A DNA stretch of 64,000 nt from Climacium dendroides (lineage: Eukaryota > Streptophyta > Bryopsida > Hypnales > Climaciaceae). This document shows positions 35,282-46,083 of the stretch, piece by piece. The stretch is from assembly GCA_950106755.1 (NCBI GenBank), contig OX467084.1, positions 27,841,213 through 27,905,212 on the forward strand, written 5' to 3'. The translations under genes and the position numbers were made by a program. Under the pieces are notes generated by a model. The model did no database searches. It was not told the DNA's origin and saw nothing but the letters and a program-made list of their open reading frames with translations. Numbering within the stretch: position 1 is the first letter of the stretch; each line of letters begins with the position of its first letter.

Positions 35282-35854
35282 CTCCCTCCGTCCCATAATG
35301 ATCTTCCTTTTGGCCTTGTTTCTTTGTCCCAAAATGATCTTCTTGTTGCACTTTGTGATGTTGAAATTGATCAAGTTTGGCTTGTGATTGTTGTTTTTGT
35401 TTGGGACTACAAAAACAATTCTAAGTAGCAGTTCCCCCTCTATCCATGCAATCATCAAGTAAAAGACAAATAAAATGATTGAAGAAATCAATGAACATGA
35501 TTTTTTCTTATTTTTTGCATCTCTTTGAGTATTCCCCAATTGAAGTAGATTAAGCTTTGTGAGGCAAAACAAAGTTCTATACTTGATTTTAGCCATATAT
35601 TAAATGCCCACAAAATGACACCTTGACACTCAGCAATTAGGTGCTCACAGGTGTTCTTTGAAAATGCCCAATTTTTTTCACTTTTCTATATTCTAAAACT
35701 ACCCTTTAAAAAGGGTTCTAAAACTCAAATTTTTTAGAATGGGAAGAGATCATCTTAATCTACTCATTGTGCAAAATAAGTCTTTAAAAAGTTATTTTTA
35801 GCCTTAATTCAAAAGATTTTGTCCAACAAGAAGATCATTTTGGGACAGAGGTAG
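35282..35854 (+). mobile_element. Stowaway-type element, copy 1 (573 bp)
   Basis: The ends CTCCCTCCGTCCC and GGGACAGAGGTAG match the Stowaway consensus CTCCCTCCGT, with the TA target duplication at 35280-35281 and 35855-35856. The interior repeats the motif CCCAAAATGATCTTC just inside the left end, mirrored by AAGATCATTTTGGGA at the right, so the inverted repeats are bipartite. It is long for Stowaway and non-coding. A sister copy in the same orientation is at 59185-59753. Confidence 0.9.
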
Positions 35855-35929
35855 TAGTAAAAAGTGGCAGTTTTGGGGGTACTCACCTTAGTGGACCTCA
35901 AAACAAACCAAAAAATTCACATTATGATA

Positions 35930-36277
35930 AAGGAAGATGAAAACACCAAAAATTATCAAAATAAGCATGTCAACGTAGTCTGAGGTATCTTTTTTTTTTT
36001 AAATAACACATCTTTGGAGTACAAGCAACTGAAAATTATGATTTCTTCAAAAATAAAAATATTTTTTAAGGATAAGACATAATTCTTATGAATTTTCAAA
36101 GTAGAAGTTCCTTAAACCATCACATAGTTTAGTCATACAACCAAAATTTAGAGAATTAACAATCAATTAATCACAATTAAGTATAGGAACATTTTAATTG
36201 CACTTTTAAAGACACTTTCAATAGAAGTTTGGTATTGGTCAAGAATGGATACACCAATAATTTTGGGTGTTTCACCT
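35930..36277 (+). mobile_element. AGGTA family A MITE copy
   Basis: It starts AAGGAAGATGAAAACACC and ends TTTTGGGTGTTTCACCT-TA. The interior contains ATTCTTATGAATTTTCAAAG and TAAGCATGTCAAC-type blocks shared with the copies at 21596 and 41840. The left tip is decayed. Confidence 0.7.
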
Positions 36278-36293
36278 TACAAGTGTTAAGTCA

Positions 36294-37203
36294 CTTTAAT
36301 TTCTTATGCACCAAACTATATTTTTTTTGGCAACAAAGTGATTTCGGGCAATTCATTGCAAATGGAACTATTATCATTTTTCTTTGATATTTTTACACAA
36401 CATGTGCCCAAGGTGAGTAGTTTTATAACTTCTTAGTATGTGGTTAACAAATTATTGTATAATATGTAATTTCATTGCTTGGCGAGCAACTTTAAAAAAT
36501 TACTTTTTTAAGAAATAAAATTTTGAAATTGGTTTTTTATATTTATATTTATAGAGAAAAAACTTTCAATGATTCCAATTTGATTAATGAGTTGAAAGTT
36601 ATAAAGATTTTTAGTTGAAGGGCAGTTATGGATTTTCTATTCTAAAATAAACATTGCAGTCCTTTATTTAACTCACTTTTAAATATTTTTGAAAAATATA
36701 AAATCAAAGGATGTAGATTGTTTATTCTTTGTACAACATTACAACCATTGGGCTTGACATTTTTCAATTCCATAACTAAATCCTCAATAATTTAGTAATT
36801 TGAATCATTATCAACTTCTTTCTATGTACTATATTTTTTGTATATGTTGTACAATTTCAAATCATTGATTTAAATTTTTTTAGCATGTAGCCAACTTGCG
36901 TTGAAAAATGAATCCAAATAAGCACCAACAACATAGATATTTTTCATACAAATGTGACTCGTAAAGTGCAAGTGTTTGTTTTTTAGACCAAAATAAGGAT
37001 TTTTGTGACTTCAAATACTAAAATCTTGTAATCTACAAGATGGAAATTTATGAATTTTTTTCCCACATCTTCTCAAATCAGTGTACTACAACATCCTATA
37101 GTTACATGGGTTCAATTTTTTTTTCTAAAATTTGATACTTATATTAAAAATGGTAGTTTTAGAACAGTTTCGGTGAAAATAGTCAAAAAACTTTAAAGAT
37201 TAA
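36294..37203 (+). mobile_element. TTAA-CCCCTAAAGG family, copy 3
   Basis: The interior landmarks GGCAACAAAGTG, ATGATTCCAATTTGATTAATG, ACAACATTACAACCATTGGG and GCATGTAGCCAACTTGCG are in the same order and orientation as in copy 1. The tips are decayed; the right end still reads CTTTAAAGATTAA. Confidence 0.75.
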
Positions 37204-38744
37204 TAATTAAATAGCATATGAATTTTTTTTGTTTAACTATGTAAACAAAATGATGATCATATGCATATGATTGTGAAATTTCTATAATCATCATATAGTG
37301 ATTTTTAAAGATCATAATATTTATTCAAATCTTATATGAAATCAATAAAATAACGTTATTATAAGGTTATTAGAAGTGCTATGATTATATGAGTAATAGA
37401 TGTAAGGGAAAACATTGAGAAGTAATTGTCAACTACTTTACCAATGCATGAACTTGGCGACTCACAAATTACATATGTGCTTTGCTATCCTGCAAAATTC
37501 TCAATGAATTTTGGAGTTCATGGTTGTCTAAATCTTCATTTCAAATGGTTTGCAAATGGATGTTCTCAAGAGGATACAAAGAATTATATTGAAAACATCC
37601 ATTTGCAAACCATTTGAAATCAAGATGGAAGTATGACAAATTCGAGACATAGACATTTGCAATAATATAGTGGACATATTTTATGAAAAATAAGATTATC
37701 TAGCTTTGAAATATTATATAACACTACAATTTGTATGGTTACAAAAGTCTATAATGCAACTTTCTTCGTCTACTTGTAATTGTTTGTGTTTCAAAACCCA
37801 ATTACATGTCTTCTTTGTATCTTCCCATCCCAAAGAAATTAAGTGGAACTAGTTTATTTTTCATAACCATGTTTCTTTCTTATGACAACAATGTGACTAA
37901 AAGATACAAACAACTTCCATTTTTGCAATCCTAACATGGGCAAAAAATCCATAGTTGTTGATCTTGATATAAAAAAATGTTCCCCTCCAATGCCGTTGAT
38001 CTACAATTAAAAAAAGTAAATAGTTGCCGTTGTAAGAGATGATCTTGGCTGATGTGAAGAGTAAGGTTTGGACTATGGGATACAAAATACATATATAGAA
38101 TGCAAAGATGGATATGAAATACATACGATATATGAAATATATAAGAGACATATATAAGACACATATGAAATATATATATATATATATCGTGTGTATATTT
38201 TTATATATTCCATTAAGTATAAGCAATGCAAAAAAACAATCTTCATTGTAGTAAGGAAGTTGTATACCTCCATGAAAATGGATGAAACTTACAATATATG
38301 AATGAAATTTCATTTATTCATCCCACAAAATATATATTCATCCAACATAAATTGATCCCATCCCAAGATTTGGTAGAATTTTGCTATTTCATCCAATGTA
38401 AAAAGCAAGAAAATCTCGCCAAAACATTCCCTAAAAAAATCATCGCTGGATATTTTACAATGCACTCAAAAGATTGGTCAGTAGGGCTTATTTTGGCTTT
38501 TTGGTGCTAGATTGCATCAAAAAAATAATAATTTGTCTAAAAAATGGCAAAAAATTGTGAAGTTTTTGGCCTAAAAATTTTGAATTAAAAAAAACTTAGA
38601 TGAACTTGCCAGATTGTGGATGAAAACAAAATTATAGACATGTACTATCTACTAATGTGATATTTTCTATCCAATATACAAACGAATGCAAAAATTTGGA
38701 GTTTCACTGATTTTTTTTTATATTGCCATTTTGGCACTTTTGTC
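37204..38744. other. Intergenic DNA with a hairpin and AT microsatellite
   Basis: No gene is supported. It includes the hairpin at 37538-37620 and a TATATA-rich microsatellite at about 38090-38225, which produces Ile/Tyr-rich chance frames on the minus strand. Confidence 0.55.
37538..37620. ncRNA. Perfect 27-bp stem hairpin, candidate small-RNA precursor
   Basis: Left arm 37538-37564 (ATTTCAAATGGTTTGCAAAT, then GGATGTT) and right arm 37594-37620 are perfect inverted copies with a 29-base loop. Pairing continues a few bases outward (ATCTT/AAGAT) past one mismatch. The size fits a plant miRNA or hairpin-siRNA precursor, but a perfect stem without bulges fits equally a young inverted duplication. 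No expression can be judged. Confidence 0.35.
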
Positions 38745-39697
38745 TTAACCCCAAAAGGATTTTGACTATGTGTTCACCAAAAATGCTCCAAAACTACCAT
38801 CTCTAGTACAAATATCAATTTTTAAAAAAAAATCATTTTCGATACATTTAATCAATGGATCTTATATTGCTTTGGTTTGAGAAGATGTAGAAATTGTTTT
38901 AGAAATTTTCACCTTGTAGATTGCAAGATATTAGTGTTTGAAGTAACAAAATTCCTTTTTTTATCCCTGTGATAACTTGGGCAGCTGCACTTTTGATGGT
39001 CAAATCATTATGAAAAAATGTTCAAAATGGTGGTCACTCTTTGGATTCATTCTTCGAGTCAAGTTGGCTACATGCTTGAAAATTTTCAAATCATTTGGAA
39101 TTGTACAACATATAGGAAAAAAATAGAAAATAGAAACAAGTAGAAAATGATTCAAAATACAAAATTGTTAACAATTTATTTATGAAATTGAAAAATGCCA
39201 ATCCCCATGGTTGTAATGTTTTAATAAACAATTTACATCCAATTATTTTATTTTATTTCCAAAAATATTAAAAATTAAGTTAAATAAAGGACTTTGAAAT
39301 TTGTTTTAGAGCAGAGATTCCATAACTACCTTCAAACTACCCACAACTAAAACTCCTCAGAACTTTCATTTCATTAATCAAAATGGAATGTTTCAAAGAT
39401 ATCCATGTATAAATAAATCTAAAAAATCAATTTCAAATTTTCATTTAAAAAAAAAATGATTTTTAAAGAAGTTTTTTTTCTGCCCGGACTGCCTGCAGAA
39501 CAAAGAAAACTACATATCATACAATAATTTTTTAACTATGTAGTCAAAAGTTATGAAAATTGTTGGGCCTTAAAGCTACTCCTTGGGCACATGTTGTGTG
39601 AAAATTTTAATGAAAAAAAAATGAAAAGTCCATTTGTAGTGAGCTGCCCCGAATTGCTATGTTCCCAAAAAACACTGTTTGGTCCTTTAGGGGTTAA
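38745..39697 (-). mobile_element. TTAA-CCCCTAAAGG family, copy 4 (inverted)
   Basis: It starts TTAACCCCAAAAGG and ends TCCTTTAGGGGTTAA, about 950 bp. It matches copy 2 in order and orientation throughout (CCATTGTTGTAATGTT-type block, CATTAATCAAAATGGAATG, TTGTTGGGCCTTAAAGCTAC, ACTCCTTGGGCACATG). There is no coding. Confidence 0.85.
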
Positions 39698-39763
39698 GAA
39701 ATAAAAAAGAAGCCCTACTGGTCACCACTTTTCTTTCCTATGACAATTAAGTTATAGTGTGTA

Positions 39764-40158
39764 AGGTAGGAGGCTCATTTTGAACCACCCCTATAAATGG
39801 CATTGAAATGAATTGGAGGTGGTTCTTAAATTGACCTCCATAGTCATTGAAAAAATCGAGAAAAATATTATTCATTATTGCAAGAGTCAATCATTTTCCT
39901 TGCTTTTTCCATTTCTCTCTAGAAGCTGCAGTGAACACTTTATGAAAGACCTAGGATCATAAATAGGGACCTACGACCCTTCTCGTTTGAAAATTCATAA
40001 CTAATTCAAAAATAATCCAAAAAATATGAAACAACTTGGGTTAGATGCCAATTTCTCTTCTTTTTCAAGGAAAATTTACTGAAAAATATTTTGAGAAGTT
40101 TCACCTGCCCCAAATTCAGTTCCAGTGCTTAGATGGTTGACTTATGGATGGACTACCT
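39764..40158. mobile_element. 395-bp element with AGGTAGG ends
   Basis: The short inverted ends AGGTAGG and ACTACCT are flanked by TA (39762-39763, 40159-40160). The interior shows no similarity to family A. By its ends it belongs to the same TA-flanked AGGTA group. Confidence 0.55.
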
Positions 40159-40160
40159 TA

Positions 40161-41516
40161 CTTCAAGCAGAGGCTTGTATACCTTCATGTCACTCTTCTG
40201 AGGATTCAATAGTTCCTAATTATAATCTGAACAGTGCACATTGTTAGTACAATCCTCAGCAACATTTGAACTTCCATTGCTGCCCACACACACACAAATA
40301 ATTTGCTACCTGCATGGTTTCCAACCACCAGGATGCCAAGAGACCAGTGCACTCTATTTTTATTTTTATTTATTTTTGAAACGCATGGACAATTCCCATT
40401 GATAAGAAGGAACAGAACAAGAGAACCAGAGGATGAGCCCTGGTGAAACTTTTTTAACTTTTCAAACACTGCAACCTAATAAGAATGGAACAGGCCACAA
40501 GCCAGCATCAGTCCCTTACATGAAAACTCTGATCTTTTTCAAAAAATTCCCTGCTGAGGATTTGTCGTCTTGTTCTGTGTACTTTTTCCCTGTATCAATG
40601 GAAATTGCCCTTGTGTTTCAAGGAAGAAAAAAAAGGGAGAAAAAAAGGGAAAAAAAAAGGGAAAAAAAAAGGAAAAAACCCCCTAAAAAACTCACTTTGA
40701 TCTTAGGAATGAATAGACACAATGGGCTCCATTTATTGTTGTGTTGCTCTTGGTTGCTCCCTCTTGTGTTTTGGAATGAATCCATTTTCACTAGTGTGCC
40801 CTGTGTTGTTGCTATAGTCAAAAGAAAAGAAAAATTAATTTTTTAATTTTTTAATTCTCAATTTTTTTAAAAATCAATAACTTTCACACCATGAGTAGGA
40901 ACACCACAAAACAAAGCCTGTGCACCTCTCCTCATTGAGAGCTTTCCAATGGTACCAAGAGTGCAACCAAAAAACGCATGGTCCGGAAGATCTCAATGTA
41001 ACAAACAAAGCAAACAAATAGCCTAATTTAATTTAATGGATGGTTGAAACTCCCTACTAAAATTTTAAAATTCAATCCCATTATTTACTGGAAAGCATGC
41101 GAGACTCAATTGGTCTCAGTCCTGCACCTCTGAACTGTGCCCATTAACTTAGCCCATACTTGCATCCTTCACATGGACTTAACTTAATATAGGGTGCTTT
41201 TTGTTTTGTTTTGTTTTGGGGTGGGGGGACGGTGACCATTAAATTGAAAGAAAAAACCCAAAGAAAAAAAAAGACAATAAATTCGGCTCTCTCTGGCGGC
41301 TCAGCCTCGGAATTTGGAATTTAGGGTGCTTTCTAACACAGGATTGATGCAGAGTTGTGTGATTAATCACCTTGATTTCTGAGGTTTTGGCAATGAAACA
41401 TGCATTCATTTGATGCATTTAGATTTTACAGTTTCTGCAGGGGCCGGAACTCAAGTTCACAACCGTTTGTTTCAAAAAATTAAATTAAAAAATCACAACC
41501 GTCCTAATCAGTATGC
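40161..41516. other. Intergenic DNA with an inverted repeat and a purine tract
   Basis: AACGCATGGACAATTCCCAT, then TGATAAG, at about 40380-40405 is mirrored by ATCAATGGAAATTGCCC, then TTGTGTTTCAAG, at about 40594-40623. Each is followed outward by A-rich sequence (AAATAAATAAAAATA on the minus side, an AAAAGGGA-repeat tract at 40622-40680 on the plus side). These may be 3' tails of two opposed retroposons or the ends of one foldback. No gene is supported. Confidence 0.4.
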
Positions 41517-41723
41517 TTAACCCTTAAATGTTGAGGTGGATGTTTTGCGTCAGATGAATGGCAGAAGTATAACTACTCATCCTCCGAATTTTGCAAGAAA
41601 AGGAGAGGTCTTTTATAGTAGTTTGTCTTGCAATGAGTGCTTTATAATTCTTTAAACCAATGCTTTACATGGTCATAAAAATTGATGATTTTCAAAGTCA
41701 CCCCATTGTCCTTTAAGGGTTAA
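41517..41723. mobile_element. 207-bp MITE with TTAACCCTTAAA ends
   Basis: The ends TTAACCCTTAAATG and CTTTAAGGGTTAA are inverted repeats. A relative of the right 47 bases (GATGATTTCCAAAGTCATCC, then TTGTCCTTTAAGAGTTAA) is at 53205-53254. The TTAA tips link it to the larger CCCCTAAAGG family. Confidence 0.65.
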
Positions 41724-41756
41724 CTTTCTAAAATGAAAACACCTAAAACCTTTGTT

Positions 41757-41804
41757 ACTAACTGATTCTCCTGCTAATCTACTAACTGATTCTCCTGCTA
41801 ATCT
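41757..41804 (+). repeat. 24-bp exact tandem duplication
   Basis: ACTAACTGATTCTCCTGCTA plus ATCT occurs twice in succession without mismatch, in non-coding DNA. Confidence 0.85.
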
Positions 41805-41839
41805 ACTCACCCTTCCCAGGTTGAGTCTTTGTATTTTGA

Positions 41840-42324
41840 CCCCCCCAAAAAACTACCTGCCTAAAACCATCAAAATAAGCAATTTAGTATAGTTCCAAAA
41901 AATACTTTTGCAATATTAGCAATTGAAAATCATGAATTAAAAAAAAATTGGAATTTTTGGACAAGGCATGTAATCTCTATGAATTTTCAAAGTGGAATTT
42001 CCTAGGGCATCCTAAGTGAATCACACTATAGAAAAATGGTTTGGTTGTAAAATCAAAAATTAGGGAAATCAACAATCAAACAAGTATTTTGTAGAATTAA
42101 AAATTATATATATAGGATATTTGGATAAGGAATGTAATTTCTATGAATTCTCAAAGTGGAGCTCCTTAGACTATTGAAACTATCACATAGCTTAGTCCTA
42201 AAACTAAAATATAAAGCCAATTGTAGTTAAATATGAGAATGGTTTAATGATATTTTGGGGACATTTTTAGTAGAAGTCTATTTATTAAGAATGAATGTAG
42301 GACAATTTTGGGTGTTTTTCACCT
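41840..42324 (+). mobile_element. AGGTA family A MITE with duplicated middle
   Basis: It begins near ATCAAAATAAGCAATTTAGT and ends TTTTGGGTGTTTTTCACCT-TA. The central block (TGTAATCTCTATGAATTTTC, then AAAGTGGA) recurs about 175 bases later as TGTAATTTCTATGAATTCTC, so this copy is longer than its relatives through an internal duplication or a nested fragment. The left tip is not preserved. Confidence 0.65.
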
Positions 42325-44359
42325 TAGACTATGTGCATTCAATATATATATATTTTTTAGATACACGTGGAATGCGCAATTTTAGAGACAATGTATTATT
42401 TCACAGGATTCTACAAAAAAACCCACTAAGAAATCTCCCTTATTTTGCCATAGCTAAATCATGATTTTCACAAAAGTTCAAGACAATTTCCACCTCTAAT
42501 TTGCATTAAGCAAAAAATAAAAATATGCTTGTAACCCTCTTCAAGTCCTACTCTAAAGCATTGATCATCAAAGTGCAATATAAAAATGACAAAAATATCC
42601 TATAGTCACATGAATTTGAAAGTATGATTCTACTAATGTTGTAAAAAATATTTAATAATTTTTAAAAATTATCTCCATTGTTATTAGCAAGACTTTTTAA
42701 TTTAGTGCAAATAATGTACTATGACATAATATTCTTTAGAATAATTTTTTTTCTGTTGACCTTGTAGGGATTTTTTTATAGATTTATCAAATATTATTAT
42801 GAGCCTTTGATTCATTTGGTTTTGAAAAAAAAACTCCACTTTAAATTCCTCATGCATTTTAATTGGCAAGTTAATTTTTTTTAAATAGTGCAAATAATGC
42901 ATTGTAGCAAAAAAATTGGTGTTTCAAATGCCCACACTGCTTTATTAACATTCTATTGTTGTTAATTCTACATGACAAACTTATCTCAATGTAGACAATT
43001 CCATTTTATAATTGTTACACATATCCAAATGCAATATTCAATAGTTTTTGCACAATAAGTACATATGGATTTTAATCCCTATAATATTGATATATTTCAA
43101 GGCCCAAATCTTTGCTTCCAAAAATTCATATCTAAACTAAGTCTATAGCTTTCATCTTTAAATTTTTTTTAAATGAATTCTTTGTAGGATCTATTTGTTA
43201 ATTTGTCCAAATGTATCCCCCTAAATTCTTAATTAAAAATCTCCATTGATTGTGAGACCACAATACCTAAACATAAAAAATGGGATTCCTTTAGTCCTTT
43301 TCAATTGTAAAATTTTCTCTTAAATTTTAGGTCTTGGATAAACTACACAAGTGTATTTAAATGAGCTGAAAACATTTGAAAGAAAATTGACAATTTCAAA
43401 AAAGATGAAGAATCAATGTTGTCCAATTATAAATATCAACTATGTTGAAATATCTTTAAAGACTAAATATTTATTTGCTCTATAAACATTTTGAATTTTG
43501 ATATACCACAATCTTAGAATTCTTATACTTATAGTTGAGAGTAATTGCATGGAAATGCGTAGCTTTCTAGGTTGTGCAATTATATTAGGAAGTCAGAGTT
43601 GATAGAGGTCTTCCTAAAATGAAACATGTACTAAAAACCATCAAGGAAGTAAAGGAACTTATTGCATATTAACTCTTTTAACATAGGTGTATAGTTTTCC
43701 AAGCTTATAGGCTCATGATTCTAGGCTTTTATAATAACAATCTTCATTTATTTTACTTCAATGATTTGGCATGCTCCTAAAATAACCACACCCAAGTGCA
43801 TCCAAAAAAATAATTGAATAATGTTTCTATTATTAAATTGCCTATTTTTTATTGGACTTTGTAGGAAGCCAAAAGAATATTATAAATTGTCTTCTTATAC
43901 ATTTATTGGGCACTAGATGAAAAAAATATTTTAGACAAGAATCTCTAGGGTTCAATTTTAGAAAGGGTTCCAAATTAGGTTTAGTTACCCTAGAAGGAGA
44001 AACAAAACTTCTACTACAACTAACACATCTCTTTCCATTATTTAAGAAGGTAGTGATTTCTCCATTAAGAACCACAAAAGGACTATATCAATATTTTTCA
44101 TGCAACTAAGGGAAAAAAATTGACATCAATAAAAAAGAAAGAGACCCAAGCACTACTAAAGGAGGCAACCCATTTATGACCACTTAAACAAATACTATTA
44201 GTAGGGTGATTTCTTCATGAATTTTTATTTATGTGCAAAAATAGAGTTAAAAGGTTTCTATAATTTTTCAAATTTTATTTTTCAAAACATAATTACTATG
44301 AATTTTTTTGTTGAAGATTTTATTTGACCCGTACTAGTCATATAGACCTTTCTAATTCC

Positions 44360-44475
44360 GACCAAGGGCTTGGTTGCAAAATCCACCAAGGATTCATTGC
44401 AATATCAAGAGTCTTGTAGCCAATCATAATGCACCACAACTATACTAGGAAGTGTGCCGTAATTAATCACTATTC
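44360..44475 (-). repeat. Dispersed repeat, inverted partner of 2791-2915
   Basis: The reverse complement matches 2791-2915, including GACCAAGGGCTTGGTTGC and GTCTTGTAGCCAATCATAAT. Confidence 0.55.
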
Positions 44476-44804
44476 ATCTCTTCCTTCACAATAAGATAGT
44501 AGCCTATATTGCCAAAATAGGGGAGGTGATCAATAATGGATTGCCTTCCATAATTCATATAAGAGCATTCACACCCTTATTTAGCAAATCTAAAATGTCA
44601 GATGTCTTAGTAAATCTGAAGTGCCAAATGTCTCATAATGGGCTAAGTTCAAGCTCTTTGCTAAGCCCACTTGCTAAGTCTCCACCATTATGCAATATAT
44701 CCACTACACTCAACAATAAGTGGATTTCTATTCGTACAATCAAGTCTACATAGTATTATTCATGTAACTATTATTGCTTGTCCAATGAGTTGTAGAAATG
44801 GTGA

Positions 44805-44960
44805 CACTACAAGAGAAATTGTCTAAATTGACAGAAACTGGCCCGAATCAACTAGTCCTAATTGACAAAAAATTGACAAAAAATTGACAAGTTTCTATCA
44901 CTCTGGACAAAAAATTGTCCGAATTGACAGAAAATTGTCCAAATTGAGATCTCATGAGAT
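44805..44960 (+). mobile_element. CACTA-type left terminus with subterminal repeats
   Basis: CACTACAAGAGAAATTGTC closely follows the plant CACTA consensus CACTACAAGAAAA. At least five AATTGACA or AATTGTCC units in both orientations follow within 150 bases. The gene island starts just after it. Confidence 0.5.
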
Positions 44961-45504
44961 CTCAACAAAGAATCCCAAATTGGGGGACATGGTGAGGGTG
45001 ATGAATAACACGGCATAGTTCCATGCCAAATTCAATTTTTAGAAGGGATGCTCTACATTTTATCCTTGGCGTGCAAAGGTGGGGATATTCACAACCTGGA
45101 CACACCTATTTTAGTGTGCAAGGGTGTGATTGCTCTTCAGCTAAATCACATGAAATCTCACTACCGGTATTCTAGGTTTGTCTTGCTCCTGAGATGAAAA
45201 CAAGAGCGGGTATAATGCAGCCTACAACAGTAAATAGCGAGCATGCTTCAGGCAGATTACGGAATTAAGACGATTTCCTCATGGATGTTACTGTATCTAT
45301 TGATTCTTCGAAAAGAATGCAAACGCTTGCTTTCATGGCCATTGCTGCGCCCAACCGACAAGATGTGAAACAGTTAGCTTAAATCACGTCATCAGGTGAC
45401 ACACCCTATCACAGTCGAGATTCAAACAGTCAAGAATTCAAGGAACGAGAATTCTCAAAGGGATTTCAAGGAAGTGGGAATAACAACTCCGAGCATATGG
45501 TACA

Positions 45505-45828
45505 TTGCACGACCCAGCACGTCGCCATTTGGCAGCTCAAGTGGCATTGCCAATGAGGGGCTTCGACTATGATCTTGTGATTACAAGGACATTCAGGAGG
45601 TGCAGTGTTGAGGACATGCAATTTTGTCATGGGGAATTGACTGAGAATATCATGTTTTTGGCCTACCAACCAATGCTGAGCGGAATCTCTCAAGGAGAAT
45701 TGGATGAGCGCGTTCGAAAGAGAGAAGTCTCGATATTGTGGAGGATTCTCACAGTTATGGAGCTGGAAGCATGCAACGCCTCGGAAATGCCAAGTATTTC
45801 AACGATTCAGTGTTGTAGGATTATGTAG
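45505..45828 (+). CDS. Open frame of unknown nature upstream of the phosphatase gene
   Basis: This 107-codon frame lies at the left of the higher-GC gene island. It has no early ATG (it opens with a TTG; the first ATG is about 17 codons in). From there it reads like ordinary coding sequence with balanced residues (an Arg-Gly-Phe-Asp-Tyr-Asp-Leu segment and an acidic/basic helix near Glu-Leu-Asp-Glu-Arg-Val-Arg-Lys). I recognise no family. It ends 255 bases before the phosphatase ATG, in a different frame. It could be a 5' leader exon of that gene, a separate small gene, or chance. Confidence 0.2.
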   Translation: MHDPARRHLAAQVALPMRGFDYDLVITRTFRRCSVEDMQFCHGELTENIMFLAYQPMLSGISQGELDERVRKREVSILWRILTVMELEACNASEMPSISTIQCCRIM

Positions 45829-46083
45829 ACTAAATCCTAATATCTATTTTTTTTAGATTTCTATGCTTAGTACGAGCAAGCGTTGTTCTCGACTCTTTCA
45901 GCTCGTTATCCAGCCGTTTGTGCAGCGATCTTTCCAGCTGAAGGTGTTTGTTGCTGTGTAGGGTAGAAATTTCGGTGCAATAGACTCCGTTCCTCACTCT
46001 TCATGGTCTTCACTTCCAAATGTTAACGCAGCTCAACGGACTGACAATTGCACACCCGTGGATGTAGTGGAGGCATTGAAACA

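Larger units (their letters stand above)
42325..45000. other. Intergenic DNA, CACTA-like end at the right
   Basis: It is mostly AT-rich without features. 44360-44475 is the inverted partner of 2791-2915. At 44805 a CACTACAAGAGAAATTGTC terminus is followed to about 44950 by alternating AATTGACAAAAAATTG and GAAAATTGTCC units, a typical CACTA subterminal zone. No matching right end was found. Confidence 0.5.

Noticed and set aside
35078..35596. 172-codon minus-strand frame
   Set aside because: It runs across the border of the Stowaway-type element at 35282 and is Lys/Asn/Ile-rich. A frame spanning a MITE boundary is most likely chance.
38070..38313. Ile/Tyr-rich minus-strand frames up to 138 codons
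   Set aside because: They translate the TATATA-rich microsatellite and flanks.
46048..46083. Upstream extension of the phosphatase frame
   Set aside because: It opens with TTG directly after a stop at 46042. The first ATG is at 46084 and starts a plausible basic N-terminus.
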